Assembly: GCA_937138475.1 (NCBI GenBank)
Contig: CAKZPD010000028.1
Span: forward strand, 1 to 64,000
Direction: 5' to 3'
DNA from: an uncultured Sulfitobacter sp.
GTDB lineage: Bacteria; Pseudomonadota; Alphaproteobacteria; Rhodobacterales; Rhodobacteraceae
Length of the DNA: 64,000 bases
Part shown: positions 6,781-15,141 of the stretch, in pieces
Layout: every line of letters starts with the position of its first letter
How positions within the stretch are numbered: the first letter of the stretch is position 1
Position numbers and translations under genes: made by a program
The notes under the pieces: generated by a model
Database searches by the model: none
Seen by the model: only the letters and a program-made list of their open reading frames with translations
Told to the model about the DNA's origin: nothing

Positions 6781-8543
6781 CCATGCCCCTCAAGTTCGAC
6801 ATCGAGCGTCACGACACGGACATTCTTATTCTGGGGACCGGCGGCGCGGGCATGTTCGCCGCGCTTCACGCACAGCAAAGCGCGCCCCCAGGCACGAAAA
6901 TCAGTATCGCCGTGAAAGGCCTGATCGGCAAATGCGGCTGCACGCGAATGGTGCAGGGCGGGTATAATGTCGCCATGGGTGGCGGCGATACCGTCGAGCG
7001 GCATTTCATGGACACGATCAACGGCGGCAAGTGGTTGCCCAATCAGGCCATGGCCTGGAAGCTCTGCGAACAGGCCGTGGTCCGCGTGCGCGAGTTGGAA
7101 AACGAGATCGGCTGCTTCTTCGATCGGAACGCGGATGGCACGCTGCACCAGAAGGCCTTTGCGGGTCAAACCGCCGACAGGACTGTGCACAAGGGAGATC
7201 TGACGGGCATCGAGATCATCAATCGGCTGATGGAGCAGGTTTTGTCGCGCCCCATCGAGAAGCTGCAGGAACATCGCGCCATCGGCCTGATCCCGACGAA
7301 GGACGGCACAGCGCTGTCCGGTGTTCTTTTCATCGACATGCGAACCGGAAAATTTAGGTTCGTGCGCGCCAAGACGGTGATGATGGGCACCGGCGGCGGC
7401 CCCACAATGTACAAGTATCACACACCGTCGGGTGACAAGACGATGGACGGTCTTGCCATGGCCCTGCGCGCGGGGCTGCCGCTGCGGGATATGGAAATGG
7501 TGCAGTTCCATCCGACGGGCCTGCTGGCGGGTGATCACACCAAGATGACCGGCACCGTTCTGGAAGAGGGCTTGCGCGGCGCAGGGGGCCAGTTGTTGAA
7601 CGGGTCCGATCACCGTTTCATGTTTGATGTGGATGCGCGTGGCGAGCGCGCCACGCGCGACGTCGTAAGCCGTGGCATCTATGCGGAGATGCGCAAGAAC
7701 AACACATCCAAGAATGGTGGCGTTTATATCTCGATGGCGCATCTGGGGCCCGATAACGTGCGCCAGAAATTCAGCGGCATGGTGAAACGCTGCGCGGACA
7801 GCGGTTTCGATCTTGCAGCGGGTAAGGTCGAAGTGGTGCCGACCGCGCATTACTTCATGGGGGGTGTCGTCGTTGACGAGAACACCAGAACGCAGATGGA
7901 GGGCCTCTATGTCGCTGGCGAGGATGCAGGCGGTGCGCATGGGTCTAACCGTCTGGGCGGCAACGGTGTGGCCAATTCCACAGTTTACGGTGGAGTGGCC
8001 GGCGACGTGATGGGCGCCGACATTCGCAGGATGGGCGCGCTGCGCGACCCAGACGAGGCCGTTCTGGATGCAGAGATCGAGCGCGCGCAATATCCGTTGT
8101 CCAGAAAGCCGGGGAATATCCAGTCGCTTCGGCATGACTTGCAGGAAGCGATGTGGGAAGATGTAGGTGTCATGCGGACCGAAACCGGTATGTTGCGCGG
8201 GATCGACCGCGTCGCGGAAATCAGCGACCGCCTGATGGACGTGGGCGTGGACAGCACCGATCTGGCGTTCAACCTTACCTGGCATGACTGGCTGAACATG
8301 CGGTCGCTTTGCGACGTCTCGACGGTGATCGCTGAGGCCGGGATCGCGCGCGAGAATTCCCGCGGTGCCCATTTCCGCGAGGATTTCCCCGAACCCGGAG
8401 ATATAGAGACTTCCTATTTCACGGTCGCCCGCAAATCCGGCGACGACGTCGAAGTCACGCGCGAACAGGTGCAATTCACGATCGTCAGACCGGGCGAGAC
8501 GATACTACCCGAAGGTGAACCCGAAACACTGGTGGAGGCATAG
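6777..8543 (+). CDS. Fumarate reductase/succinate dehydrogenase-type flavoprotein with Cys at the usual FAD-His position
   Basis: This 588-residue protein has an FAD Rossmann motif (ILGTGGAGMFAAL), substrate motifs QFHPTG, EGLRGAGG and TAHYFMGG, and a C-terminal GSNRLGGNGVANS. It catalyses interconversion of a dicarboxylate and its unsaturated form with electrons passed to the iron-sulfur subunit. Two changes stand out. The segment that normally reads RSHT, with the histidine that covalently binds FAD, reads CGCT here (Cys55). The usual RGEGG reads RGAGG. FAD is therefore probably not bound covalently, which may shift its potential or substrate. Fumarate/succinate is the default substrate, but a related C4-C6 dicarboxylate is possible. 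Confidence 0.85.
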   Translation: MTMPLKFDIERHDTDILILGTGGAGMFAALHAQQSAPPGTKISIAVKGLIGKCGCTRMVQGGYNVAMGGGDTVERHFMDTINGGKWLPNQAMAWKLCEQAVVRVRELENEIGCFFDRNADGTLHQKAFAGQTADRTVHKGDLTGIEIINRLMEQVLSRPIEKLQEHRAIGLIPTKDGTALSGVLFIDMRTGKFRFVRAKTVMMGTGGGPTMYKYHTPSGDKTMDGLAMALRAGLPLRDMEMVQFHPTGLLAGDHTKMTGTVLEEGLRGAGGQLLNGSDHRFMFDVDARGERATRDVVSRGIYAEMRKNNTSKNGGVYISMAHLGPDNVRQKFSGMVKRCADSGFDLAAGKVEVVPTAHYFMGGVVVDENTRTQMEGLYVAGEDAGGAHGSNRLGGNGVANSTVYGGVAGDVMGADIRRMGALRDPDEAVLDAEIERAQYPLSRKPGNIQSLRHDLQEAMWEDVGVMRTETGMLRGIDRVAEISDRLMDVGVDSTDLAFNLTWHDWLNMRSLCDVSTVIAEAGIARENSRGAHFREDFPEPGDIETSYFTVARKSGDDVEVTREQVQFTIVRPGETILPEGEPETLVEA

Positions 8544-8545
8544 CT

Positions 8546-9508
8546 ATGATTCCGATGGATCTGATCGAAAAGACCGCAGTGACCCTGATGAATAAGGCAG
8601 CAATCGAAATCCCAGACGACTACCTCACGGGTCTGAAGGCCGCCGCCGAAGTGGAAGATGGCGATCTGTCGTCATTCGTTCTACAGGCCATGCTGGAAAA
8701 TTACGAAGCGGCCAAGGAAGACCGCCGCGCGATGTGTGGTGATACGGGCACTCCGCGCTGGTATGTCAAGATGGGCAACCAAACGCAGGTCGAAGGCGGC
8801 CCTGTTGCGCTGGAGGCTGCGTTGCGCCGTGCCACCGCCAAGGCGACCAACGGCGTGCCGTTGCGGCCGAACAGGGTGCATCCGCTGTGGCGGACCGACC
8901 ATGACAACAACGTGGGCATCGGCGCCCCCGAGATCGAATACGGCTACGAACCGGGCGGGGAATGGATCGACCTGATCACCGTGCACAAGGGCGGGTTGTT
9001 CGGCACGGATTACCGAATGCTGTTCCCGTCCGATGGGATCGAGGGTATCAAACGTTTTTATCTCGACAGCCTTGTGGCCTTTGGTAAGCGCGGTCTGTCC
9101 TGCCAGCCCGCGATCATCGGCATCGGGCTGGGCGGCTGCAAGGACACCTGCATGGTTCTCGGAAAACGCGCGGCCTGTCTGCGCACGGTGGGCGACCGGA
9201 ATTCCGACCCCAAGATTGCAGAACTTGAAATGGAGTTGAAAGAGTTGGGCAATTCCATCGGCATGGGTGCAATGGGCTTTGTCGGGAAGTCGATGGTCAT
9301 CGACGCACATATCGAGGTCGGCTATTGCCACACCGGGGGCATGCAGATGTCGGTGCATGCCTTCTGCTTGTCATCGCGCCGCGCCGTGGCGCGCGTATTT
9401 GCCGACGGGCGTGTCGAATACCGCACCGACCCGCAATGGTTCACCGATTATCAACGCCGGGAGACAGTGGAATGGGAAGTACCGCAAAACCACGAGAAAT
9501 CCGCCTAA
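8546..9508 (+). CDS. Class I fumarase / tartrate dehydratase-type, alpha subunit
   Basis: This 320-residue protein belongs to the iron-sulfur fumarate hydratase N-terminal family. It has Cys in RRAMCGDTGTPRWYV, GIGLGGCKDTC and a later MQMSVHAFC as candidate [4Fe-4S] ligands. GGAGG lies eight bases before the ATG, two bases after the flavoprotein stop. The same gene layout encodes TtdA/TtdB of L-tartrate dehydratase, so the substrate could be fumarate, tartrate or another hydroxydicarboxylate. Beside a succinate dehydrogenase-type complex, fumarate hydration is the simplest reading. Confidence 0.85.
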   Translation: MIPMDLIEKTAVTLMNKAAIEIPDDYLTGLKAAAEVEDGDLSSFVLQAMLENYEAAKEDRRAMCGDTGTPRWYVKMGNQTQVEGGPVALEAALRRATAKATNGVPLRPNRVHPLWRTDHDNNVGIGAPEIEYGYEPGGEWIDLITVHKGGLFGTDYRMLFPSDGIEGIKRFYLDSLVAFGKRGLSCQPAIIGIGLGGCKDTCMVLGKRAACLRTVGDRNSDPKIAELEMELKELGNSIGMGAMGFVGKSMVIDAHIEVGYCHTGGMQMSVHAFCLSSRRAVARVFADGRVEYRTDPQWFTDYQRRETVEWEVPQNHEKSA

Positions 9509-10149
9509 GCACGACGCCGACCCAGGAAGAGCTGGCCAAGCTGAAACTTGGGGACATCGTCTATTTGGACGGATTGATGTATACTGCCCGCGAGGGTGTA
9601 TATAAGCGCGCGCTGGATGAAAAGGCCAACATCCCGATGGAATTGCCTGCCGAAAGTGCCGCGAATTTCCATTGCTCGCCTGCTGCGCGCATCAACGAGG
9701 ATGGAACATTCGAAATGGGCGCGGTGACCGCCACGGCATCTTTCCGCTTCGCCAAGTGGTTGCCCGAGTGGCTTGCCAAGTCGGGTGCCAAGCTGGTGAT
9801 CGGCAAGGGCGGCATGAGCAGCAAGGACTACAAGGCGTATTTCGTACCGAATGGGGCGATCTACCTTAGCACCGTCGGCTATGGCACTGGGGCCCTGCTG
9901 GGCCGTGGGGTTGACAACGTCGAGGCGATCCACTGGAATGAAGAACTTGGTTTGGCGCAAGCGATGTGGGTTATCCGCTGCAACAGGATGGGGCCGTTTA
10001 TCGTCGCGTCGGATCACGAGGGCAACTGCCTTTTCGAGCGCGAGAACGAGCGTATTTCGAAAAACCTGCACAAGGTATATGAGGGCACGCGGCCTGCAAC
10101 GCTCAAGCGGTTTGGCGAGACGGATGACAAGAGCGAAGAACTGATCTGA
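9472..10149 (+). CDS. Class I fumarase / tartrate dehydratase-type, beta subunit
   Basis: This 225-residue protein matches the C-terminal fumarase domain: LGDIVYLDGLMYTAREGVYK, then KLVIGKGGMSS and a C-terminal VYEGTRPATLKRFG-type end. The ATG at 9472 lies inside the alpha gene with GGAG nine bases upstream. The 37-base overlap suggests coupled translation of the two subunits. The active site forms between the subunits. Confidence 0.85.
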   Translation: MGSTAKPREIRLSTTPTQEELAKLKLGDIVYLDGLMYTAREGVYKRALDEKANIPMELPAESAANFHCSPAARINEDGTFEMGAVTATASFRFAKWLPEWLAKSGAKLVIGKGGMSSKDYKAYFVPNGAIYLSTVGYGTGALLGRGVDNVEAIHWNEELGLAQAMWVIRCNRMGPFIVASDHEGNCLFERENERISKNLHKVYEGTRPATLKRFGETDDKSEELI

Positions 10150-10152
10150 GTC

Positions 10153-10905
10153 TCATACACCCGATGCCAAGACGCGCAGCATCAAGCCGATCCCCGACAC
10201 AAACATCATGGCGATGATCAGGCGCCGAAATTGGTCGTCGTTCAGGCGCTTGAAAATCATGATTCCGATCTGTGCGAAGATCAGCGTCGCGGGCAGCGCG
10301 ATGGCGATCAGCTTAATCACGTCCCATGAATAGGCCCCTCGCAGGGCCAAGGCGACAAGGGCAAGCCCCAGCACGACCACGTTGAAAGGTTGCAGGACGG
10401 CACGGGTTTCCGCCTTGGGCCAAGGCCGCATGGCACACCACATCGTGGGCAGGGCGCCGGAAAGCGATGCCGCCCCGCCAAGCAGGCCACCCAGAAACCC
10501 GACCAAACCGTCAAGGACAGGGGTCCTACGCTCGAATTTGGGCAACGCACTTCGAAACGCGAAGAACCCGCCATAGAGGATCATGAAACTGCCGATCGCA
10601 ACTTTCAGAAAGGTTGCGGACACAACGGTCAGTGCCGCGACGCCAAGCGGAATTCCAGGCAGGGCTGGCAACAGAAACCGCAGCAGCCGACGGGGCTGGT
10701 CTGCGATGGATGCGCGGACCAGCCAGACGCCCTGCAAGCCGCTGGTTACGGACATGACCACCACCATCGAGACCGCCTGCAGGGGCGGCATGATTTGTAA
10801 CCAGAAGCTCAACGCGAACAGCGCCGTTCCAAACCCCGCTAACCCGTTGACCAGCCCTCCCGACGCGGCGCCAAGAAGAAGGATGATCAGGAAATCAACT
10901 GTCAT
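10153..10905 (-). CDS. TSUP (TauE/SafE) family permease
   Basis: This 250-residue hydrophobic protein has about seven to eight membrane segments and the glycine-rich GLVNGLAGFGTALF start of the TauE/SafE family, with the repeat VGFLGGLLGGAASLSGALPT. Members export sulfite, sulfoacetate or other anions. It overlaps the end of the LysR gene by 11 bases, so it is in the LysR operon, divergent from the TTT transporter. The gene converges with the fumarase operon with only a three-base gap. The substrate is not predictable from sequence. Confidence 0.78.
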   Translation of the reverse strand: MTVDFLIILLLGAASGGLVNGLAGFGTALFALSFWLQIMPPLQAVSMVVVMSVTSGLQGVWLVRASIADQPRRLLRFLLPALPGIPLGVAALTVVSATFLKVAIGSFMILYGGFFAFRSALPKFERRTPVLDGLVGFLGGLLGGAASLSGALPTMWCAMRPWPKAETRAVLQPFNVVVLGLALVALALRGAYSWDVIKLIAIALPATLIFAQIGIMIFKRLNDDQFRRLIIAMMFVSGIGLMLRVLASGV

Positions 10906-11815
10906 GAAACGGACCCAGTTCGATCTTGCCCGGAGAAAAAGTGCCGATCTTGGCAGCTTTGCGAAGCCGTTTCAGGACTTGGCCGATAGGAGCCTCCCTG
11001 GCGGTGTCCTCACGGTAAGTGACGCCTAGCTCCCTGACCGGGGCATCCATCCCCAGCGAGATCCGTCGCAGGGGAAGCGGCTCGACGATCTGCACACAGC
11101 GCCGCGGCGCAATGGCCACGCCCATGTTACACAGCACCATGCTTGCGATCGCTTCGAGCCCGTCAAGCTCCATGGTATCGGTGACTGTGATGTTGCGCGA
11201 CTTCAGCCAGTCTTCAATGATGGAACCAACCACCGCGTTGCGATTGAACCGAATGAACGGGTTTTCTTTCAGAATCCGGACTGGATCGTCGGACGTGGTG
11301 ACTTGCGACGTCAGGAGGTGAAGTTCTTCCTCCGCGATGTGTTGCCAGACCAGTCCCCGGGGAATGCTCGCCGGGCGGGATATGATCGCCGCGTCGATGC
11401 GCCCGCGCGCGAGCTGGAGAATCAGTTCATTCGTCAGGCCAGGTTGCAGATGAACATGCAGTTTGGGGTAGTCTTTCTTCAATGATGACACTGTCAGCGG
11501 CACGAGCCCTACCAGGGTTGTGGGAACGGCCCCCAGCAGCAATTCTCCCTGCAGGCCTTCGCCGCCAATGGTCGACGGGATCAGATTGTCGTATTCCCTG
11601 ACGATTTCCCGCGCCTTGGCAACGATCGCGCGCCCGGTCGGGGTCAACAGGGGCGTGCGATGCGATCGGTCAAAAAGCTTTAGATCCCATTCGCTTTCAA
11701 GGGCTTTCATTTGCTGGCTGACAGCCGCATGGGTGACGAAAACAGCCTTTGCCGCCTCACCGAAAGTTCCGTGCTCGTCGATGGCGATGAGTGTTTTCAG
11801 CATCCTGATCGACAT
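10895..11815 (-). CDS. LysR-family transcriptional regulator
   Basis: This 306-residue protein has the N-terminal LysR HTH (MLKTLIAIDEHGTFGEAAKA, HAAVSQQMKALES) and a periplasmic-binding-like effector domain. It is transcribed divergently from the TTT binding-protein gene, so it probably controls that transporter, and perhaps the TSUP gene, in response to the transported acid. The intergenic region carries a 22-bp-spaced ATTGTAA repeat. Confidence 0.88.
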   Translation of the reverse strand: MSIRMLKTLIAIDEHGTFGEAAKAVFVTHAAVSQQMKALESEWDLKLFDRSHRTPLLTPTGRAIVAKAREIVREYDNLIPSTIGGEGLQGELLLGAVPTTLVGLVPLTVSSLKKDYPKLHVHLQPGLTNELILQLARGRIDAAIISRPASIPRGLVWQHIAEEELHLLTSQVTTSDDPVRILKENPFIRFNRNAVVGSIIEDWLKSRNITVTDTMELDGLEAIASMVLCNMGVAIAPRRCVQIVEPLPLRRISLGMDAPVRELGVTYREDTAREAPIGQVLKRLRKAAKIGTFSPGKIELGPFHDS

Positions 11816-11830
11816 GGTGATCCATCCTTT

Positions 11831-11859
11831 ATTGTAAGATTTACTTTCGGAAATTGTAA
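11831..11859 (+). promoter_or_regulatory. Candidate LysR control region (ATTGTAA direct repeat)
   Basis: Two ATTGTAA copies (11831-11837 and 11853-11859), each followed by a T-rich run, are spaced 22 bp start to start, two helical turns. They lie just upstream of lysR in the divergent AT-rich region. A TTGACA at 11864-11869 follows. Operator function is inferred from position and spacing. Confidence 0.4.
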
Positions 11860-11976
11860 AAATTTGACACTATAAAATAAGAATGACTTACGCTAAAAAA
11901 ATGTCAAGAACCGATACCTCAAGAGGCCCAGCTGATGTCAGCGTGCAGCGGTTCTGAGCGAAAAGGGAGGAATATC

Positions 11977-12954
11977 ATGCCACGAAAAACTTCAGTTCTC
12001 ACGACAGCCGCCATTGTCGGTCTTGCTGCAACTGCCGCCTTCGCCGAGTATCCGGAGCGCCCGATCAACATGGTGATCCCCTATGGGGCCGGTGGCGCAA
12101 CCGACATCTCGGCACGCACGATCGCGGAGCCGCTTGGCGATGCGGTCGGACAGCCTCTGGTCATGGCCAATGTCACCGGTGCCGGTGGCGCGACCGGGTC
12201 GGTCGCCGTTCAGAATGCAAAGGCCGACGGCTACACCATGTTGTTCGCGCGGGTTGGGTCGCATTCCGTAAACCCTGCGATGAAGGCGACCCTGCCTTAC
12301 ACGCTGGAGGATTTCCGGTTCGTGACCGTTTATGAGATCAATCCGGTCGCCTGCGCCGTGACCCCGCAGTCGGGGATAAAGAGCATGGACGACCTAATCG
12401 CGAAGGTGAACGAGGGCGGCGTTACATTCAGCTCGTCCGGCGTCGGGTCGATGCCGCATATCGCGTCCGTCATGGTGCTGCGTGAATTCGGCATCGAGAA
12501 CCCGCTGCAAGCGGTGACACATATCCCGCAAAAGGGTGGTGGTGCGGCGGCGACGGCGGTTCTGAACGGGACGGCGACGTTTTTCTGCACGAACTCCTCT
12601 GCTGTTGCCAGTTTCGTGGCCAACGAACAGCTCTTACCGCTGTTGGTGACAACGGCCGAACCGGTAGAGGGTTTCGATGCGCCCACGGCCGCCGATCTGG
12701 GCAAGCCCGCGCTGCACCAGCTGGTGGGCTGGACCGGTATCGCCGGTCCCGACGACCTGCCTGATGACGTTGCTGCGAAGTGGGGCGAGTGGATGGCGGC
12801 GGCCACCCGGAACGAGGAATTCCGTTCCAGAATGGAAGCGCGCGGCTCGATCATCCAGCTGATGTCTCCCGAGAAAGCCAGCGAATTCATCGAGACTCAG
12901 TACAACACGTTCCGTACACTTGTTGATGAGCTTGGCATGCGGATCGAGGGCTGA
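11977..12954 (+). CDS. TTT transporter substrate-binding protein (TctC family)
   Basis: This 325-residue protein starts at the ATG with AAGGGAGG six bases upstream. It has a Sec signal peptide ending near AAFAEYP. The mature protein begins YPERPINMVIPYGAGGATD, the hallmark of Bug/TctC binding proteins, followed by TGAGGATGSVAV. It captures a carboxylate in the periplasm for the TctA-TctB permease encoded downstream. A hairpin lies between this gene and tctB. Confidence 0.9.
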   Translation: MPRKTSVLTTAAIVGLAATAAFAEYPERPINMVIPYGAGGATDISARTIAEPLGDAVGQPLVMANVTGAGGATGSVAVQNAKADGYTMLFARVGSHSVNPAMKATLPYTLEDFRFVTVYEINPVACAVTPQSGIKSMDDLIAKVNEGGVTFSSSGVGSMPHIASVMVLREFGIENPLQAVTHIPQKGGGAAATAVLNGTATFFCTNSSAVASFVANEQLLPLLVTTAEPVEGFDAPTAADLGKPALHQLVGWTGIAGPDDLPDDVAAKWGEWMAAATRNEEFRSRMEARGSIIQLMSPEKASEFIETQYNTFRTLVDELGMRIEG

Positions 12955-12978
12955 GCGGCTTTTGAACTGAAGGAATGA

Positions 12979-13005
12979 GGCGCCGGACTTTGTTGTTCCG
13001 GCGCC
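12979..13005 (+). terminator. Intercistronic hairpin after the TTT binding-protein gene
   Basis: GGCGCCGGA and TCCGGCGCC form a 9-bp stem around a 9-base loop. No U tract follows. Its place between binding-protein and permease genes suggests a partial terminator or mRNA stabiliser that raises binding-protein expression. Confidence 0.6.
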
Positions 13006-13027
13006 GATGACGCAGGTTGGAGGGGAA

Positions 13028-13519
13028 ATGAACGACCGCGCGGGGAAGATCCAGTTGGGTATCGGGGCGATCGTTGCCGCCGTCCTGTTCGTCGCGGTGG
13101 TGATCCCGAATTTTGTTTCCGCGCCGTCGAATGTCCCGAACGTGATCCTGTCGCCGCGGTTCTGGCCGAATGCCATCGCGCTGTTCACGGGGTTGACCGG
13201 CATCGGACTGCTTTTGACGGCCTTGCGCCATCCCGAAGACGAACGGGAAACACCTGTCGATGTGGACCATCGCGGCATGGCGCTTCTGCGGCTATCGGGC
13301 GTCGCGATGGTCATGCTGGCGACGGTCTATGCCATGCCCCGGCTGGGCCTTGTCTGGACGACAATGGTCGCGTTCATCGCGGTGGCCTTTCTGGTCAGAA
13401 CGCATCATCCGGTCTCTGCCGTCATATCGGCTGTTGCCATTCCACTGTTGTTGTACGCCTTTTTCGCGCATGTCGCCGGTGTGGCCATACCGCAAGGTGA
13501 AATCGTGAGGCTCCCATGA
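13028..13519 (+). CDS. TTT transporter small membrane subunit (TctB family)
   Basis: This 163-residue protein has four membrane segments. The ATG at 13028 is preferred over one at 13007 because GGAGG immediately precedes it. The segment SPRFWPNAIALFTGLTGIGL resembles the TctB pattern. It overlaps tctA by ATGA. It pairs with TctA to form the sodium- or proton-driven permease. Confidence 0.82.
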   Translation: MNDRAGKIQLGIGAIVAAVLFVAVVIPNFVSAPSNVPNVILSPRFWPNAIALFTGLTGIGLLLTALRHPEDERETPVDVDHRGMALLRLSGVAMVMLATVYAMPRLGLVWTTMVAFIAVAFLVRTHHPVSAVISAVAIPLLLYAFFAHVAGVAIPQGEIVRLP

Positions 13520-15024
13520 GCATAGTTGACAGTATGCTGGCCGGACTAGCGCTTGTCGCTAACTTTGAAAGCTTCCTTGCGCTTGGGGCGGGTGTCGCAA
13601 TCGGCGTGATCGGAGGGGCGATCCCCGGATTGTCCGCCACGATGGCGGTGGCTTTGACGTTACCGTTTACCTTTGCCATGAGCCCGATCACGGGCATCCT
13701 GCTTTTGCTGGGTGTGTACAAGGGTGGTGTGTTCGGCGGATCCATTCCAGCAATACTGATCAAGACACCCGGTTCACCCGCGTCATCGGCGACGGTAATC
13801 GACGGTTACCCAATGGCCGAGAACGGTCAGGCCGGAAAGGCGCTGGGCATGGCGCTTTGGGCGTCCTGCACGGCGGACCTGATATCCAATCTTTCGCTGA
13901 TCCTGTTCGCCGGATGGCTGGCCTCCTTCGCGCTGAGCTTTGGCCCGCCGGAATTCTTTGCGCTGATCCTCTTTTCCCTCACGATCATTGCGGGAGTTTC
14001 CGGCGACAGCCTCTTGAAAGGCGCGCTTTCGGCCATGCTGGGTCTGATGCTTGCCACTGTGGGGCTTGACCTTGTGTACGGGACAAACCGCTTCACCTTC
14101 GGAAATCCAAACATGATGGGGGGGCTGAATTTCATCGCGGTGCTGATCGGTCTTTTCGCCATCCCCGAGATCATCGCGATGGTCTGGAACCCCAAGGCGC
14201 ACGATGGCAATACGCGATCCCTGGGCAGGAACTGGGTCACATTTCAGGACTACAGGAAGTGCTTTAGATCCATCGTTCGCGGCAGTTTCATCGGGGTTTT
14301 CCTAGGCTCCATTCCCGGCATCGGGGCCGCACCCTCGGCATTCCTGTCCTATTCCGAAGCGCGGCGGAAATCGCCCAACCGGGAAAATTTCGGAAAGGGG
14401 GAGATCGAAGGCGTGGCAGCATCGGAGGCGGGCAACAACGGTGTCGCCGGTGCGACACTGATCCCGTTGTTGGCGCTTGGCGTGCCGGGCGACGTGATCA
14501 CCGCCATCATTATGGGGGCTTTCATGGTCCATGGTTTGCAGCCAGGTCCGATGATGTTCGTCCTAAACGTGGACATCATTTATGGTCTTTTCATCGGTCT
14601 TATCGTCAGCTCCGTATTCCTGTTTGCCATCGGTTCGATCGCGATACGCGGTTTCAAATACGTCGCCGATATACCCCGCGGCGTTCTTCTCCCCGCGGTT
14701 TTGGTACTTTGCATTTTTGGGGTCTATGCCGTGAACAACAACCTGTTTGACGTGGGCGTGATGTTCGCCATGGGATGGGTTGGATTCGTGATGCTTCGGT
14801 ACGAAGTGCCGGCGGCTCCGTTCCTGATCGCCTTTATCCTCGGCCCGCTGTTGGAGGACAACTTTCGTCAGGCCATGCTGATGAGTGGCAGCAATCCAGT
14901 GATCCTCTTTCGCGGACCGATCACCTGGTTCTTCTGGGCGCTGACCACGATCACGGTCGTCGCGATCGCTCGGGCGGGCCTTAGGGCCAGCCGCGGTTCC
15001 GTTTTGGCCGGCGATCCAAAATGA
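13516..15024 (+). CDS. TTT transporter large permease subunit (TctA family)
   Basis: This 502-residue protein has about 10-12 membrane helices and the conserved TctA loops: VIGGAIPGLSATMAVALTLP, YKGGVFGGSIPAILIKTPG and GSIPGIGAAPSAFLSY, followed by a second GVPGD motif. It translocates the substrate delivered by TctC. The gene is full length and overlaps tctB. Confidence 0.92.
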   Translation: MSIVDSMLAGLALVANFESFLALGAGVAIGVIGGAIPGLSATMAVALTLPFTFAMSPITGILLLLGVYKGGVFGGSIPAILIKTPGSPASSATVIDGYPMAENGQAGKALGMALWASCTADLISNLSLILFAGWLASFALSFGPPEFFALILFSLTIIAGVSGDSLLKGALSAMLGLMLATVGLDLVYGTNRFTFGNPNMMGGLNFIAVLIGLFAIPEIIAMVWNPKAHDGNTRSLGRNWVTFQDYRKCFRSIVRGSFIGVFLGSIPGIGAAPSAFLSYSEARRKSPNRENFGKGEIEGVAASEAGNNGVAGATLIPLLALGVPGDVITAIIMGAFMVHGLQPGPMMFVLNVDIIYGLFIGLIVSSVFLFAIGSIAIRGFKYVADIPRGVLLPAVLVLCIFGVYAVNNNLFDVGVMFAMGWVGFVMLRYEVPAAPFLIAFILGPLLEDNFRQAMLMSGSNPVILFRGPITWFFWALTTITVVAIARAGLRASRGSVLAGDPK

Positions 15025-15141
15025 CCGGCGCGCACTTGGATTTTCGGGTTGTTTTCCTGTTTTGAGAATTTCCATCCTGCCTGGGGGGATACGGCACCCA
15101 TGTCATCCCAAGCCCTATGTGAGACGAGGAAAAGAACCCCC

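Noticed and set aside
6648..8474. 608-codon open frame antisense to the flavoprotein gene
   Set aside because: High GC at third positions opens the opposite frame; the translation has no domain and the sense gene is certain.
11977..15024. The TTT transporter as the sulfolactate importer SlcHFG
   Set aside because: It is far from slcD and sits with dicarboxylate enzymes; sequence alone does not support sulfolactate.
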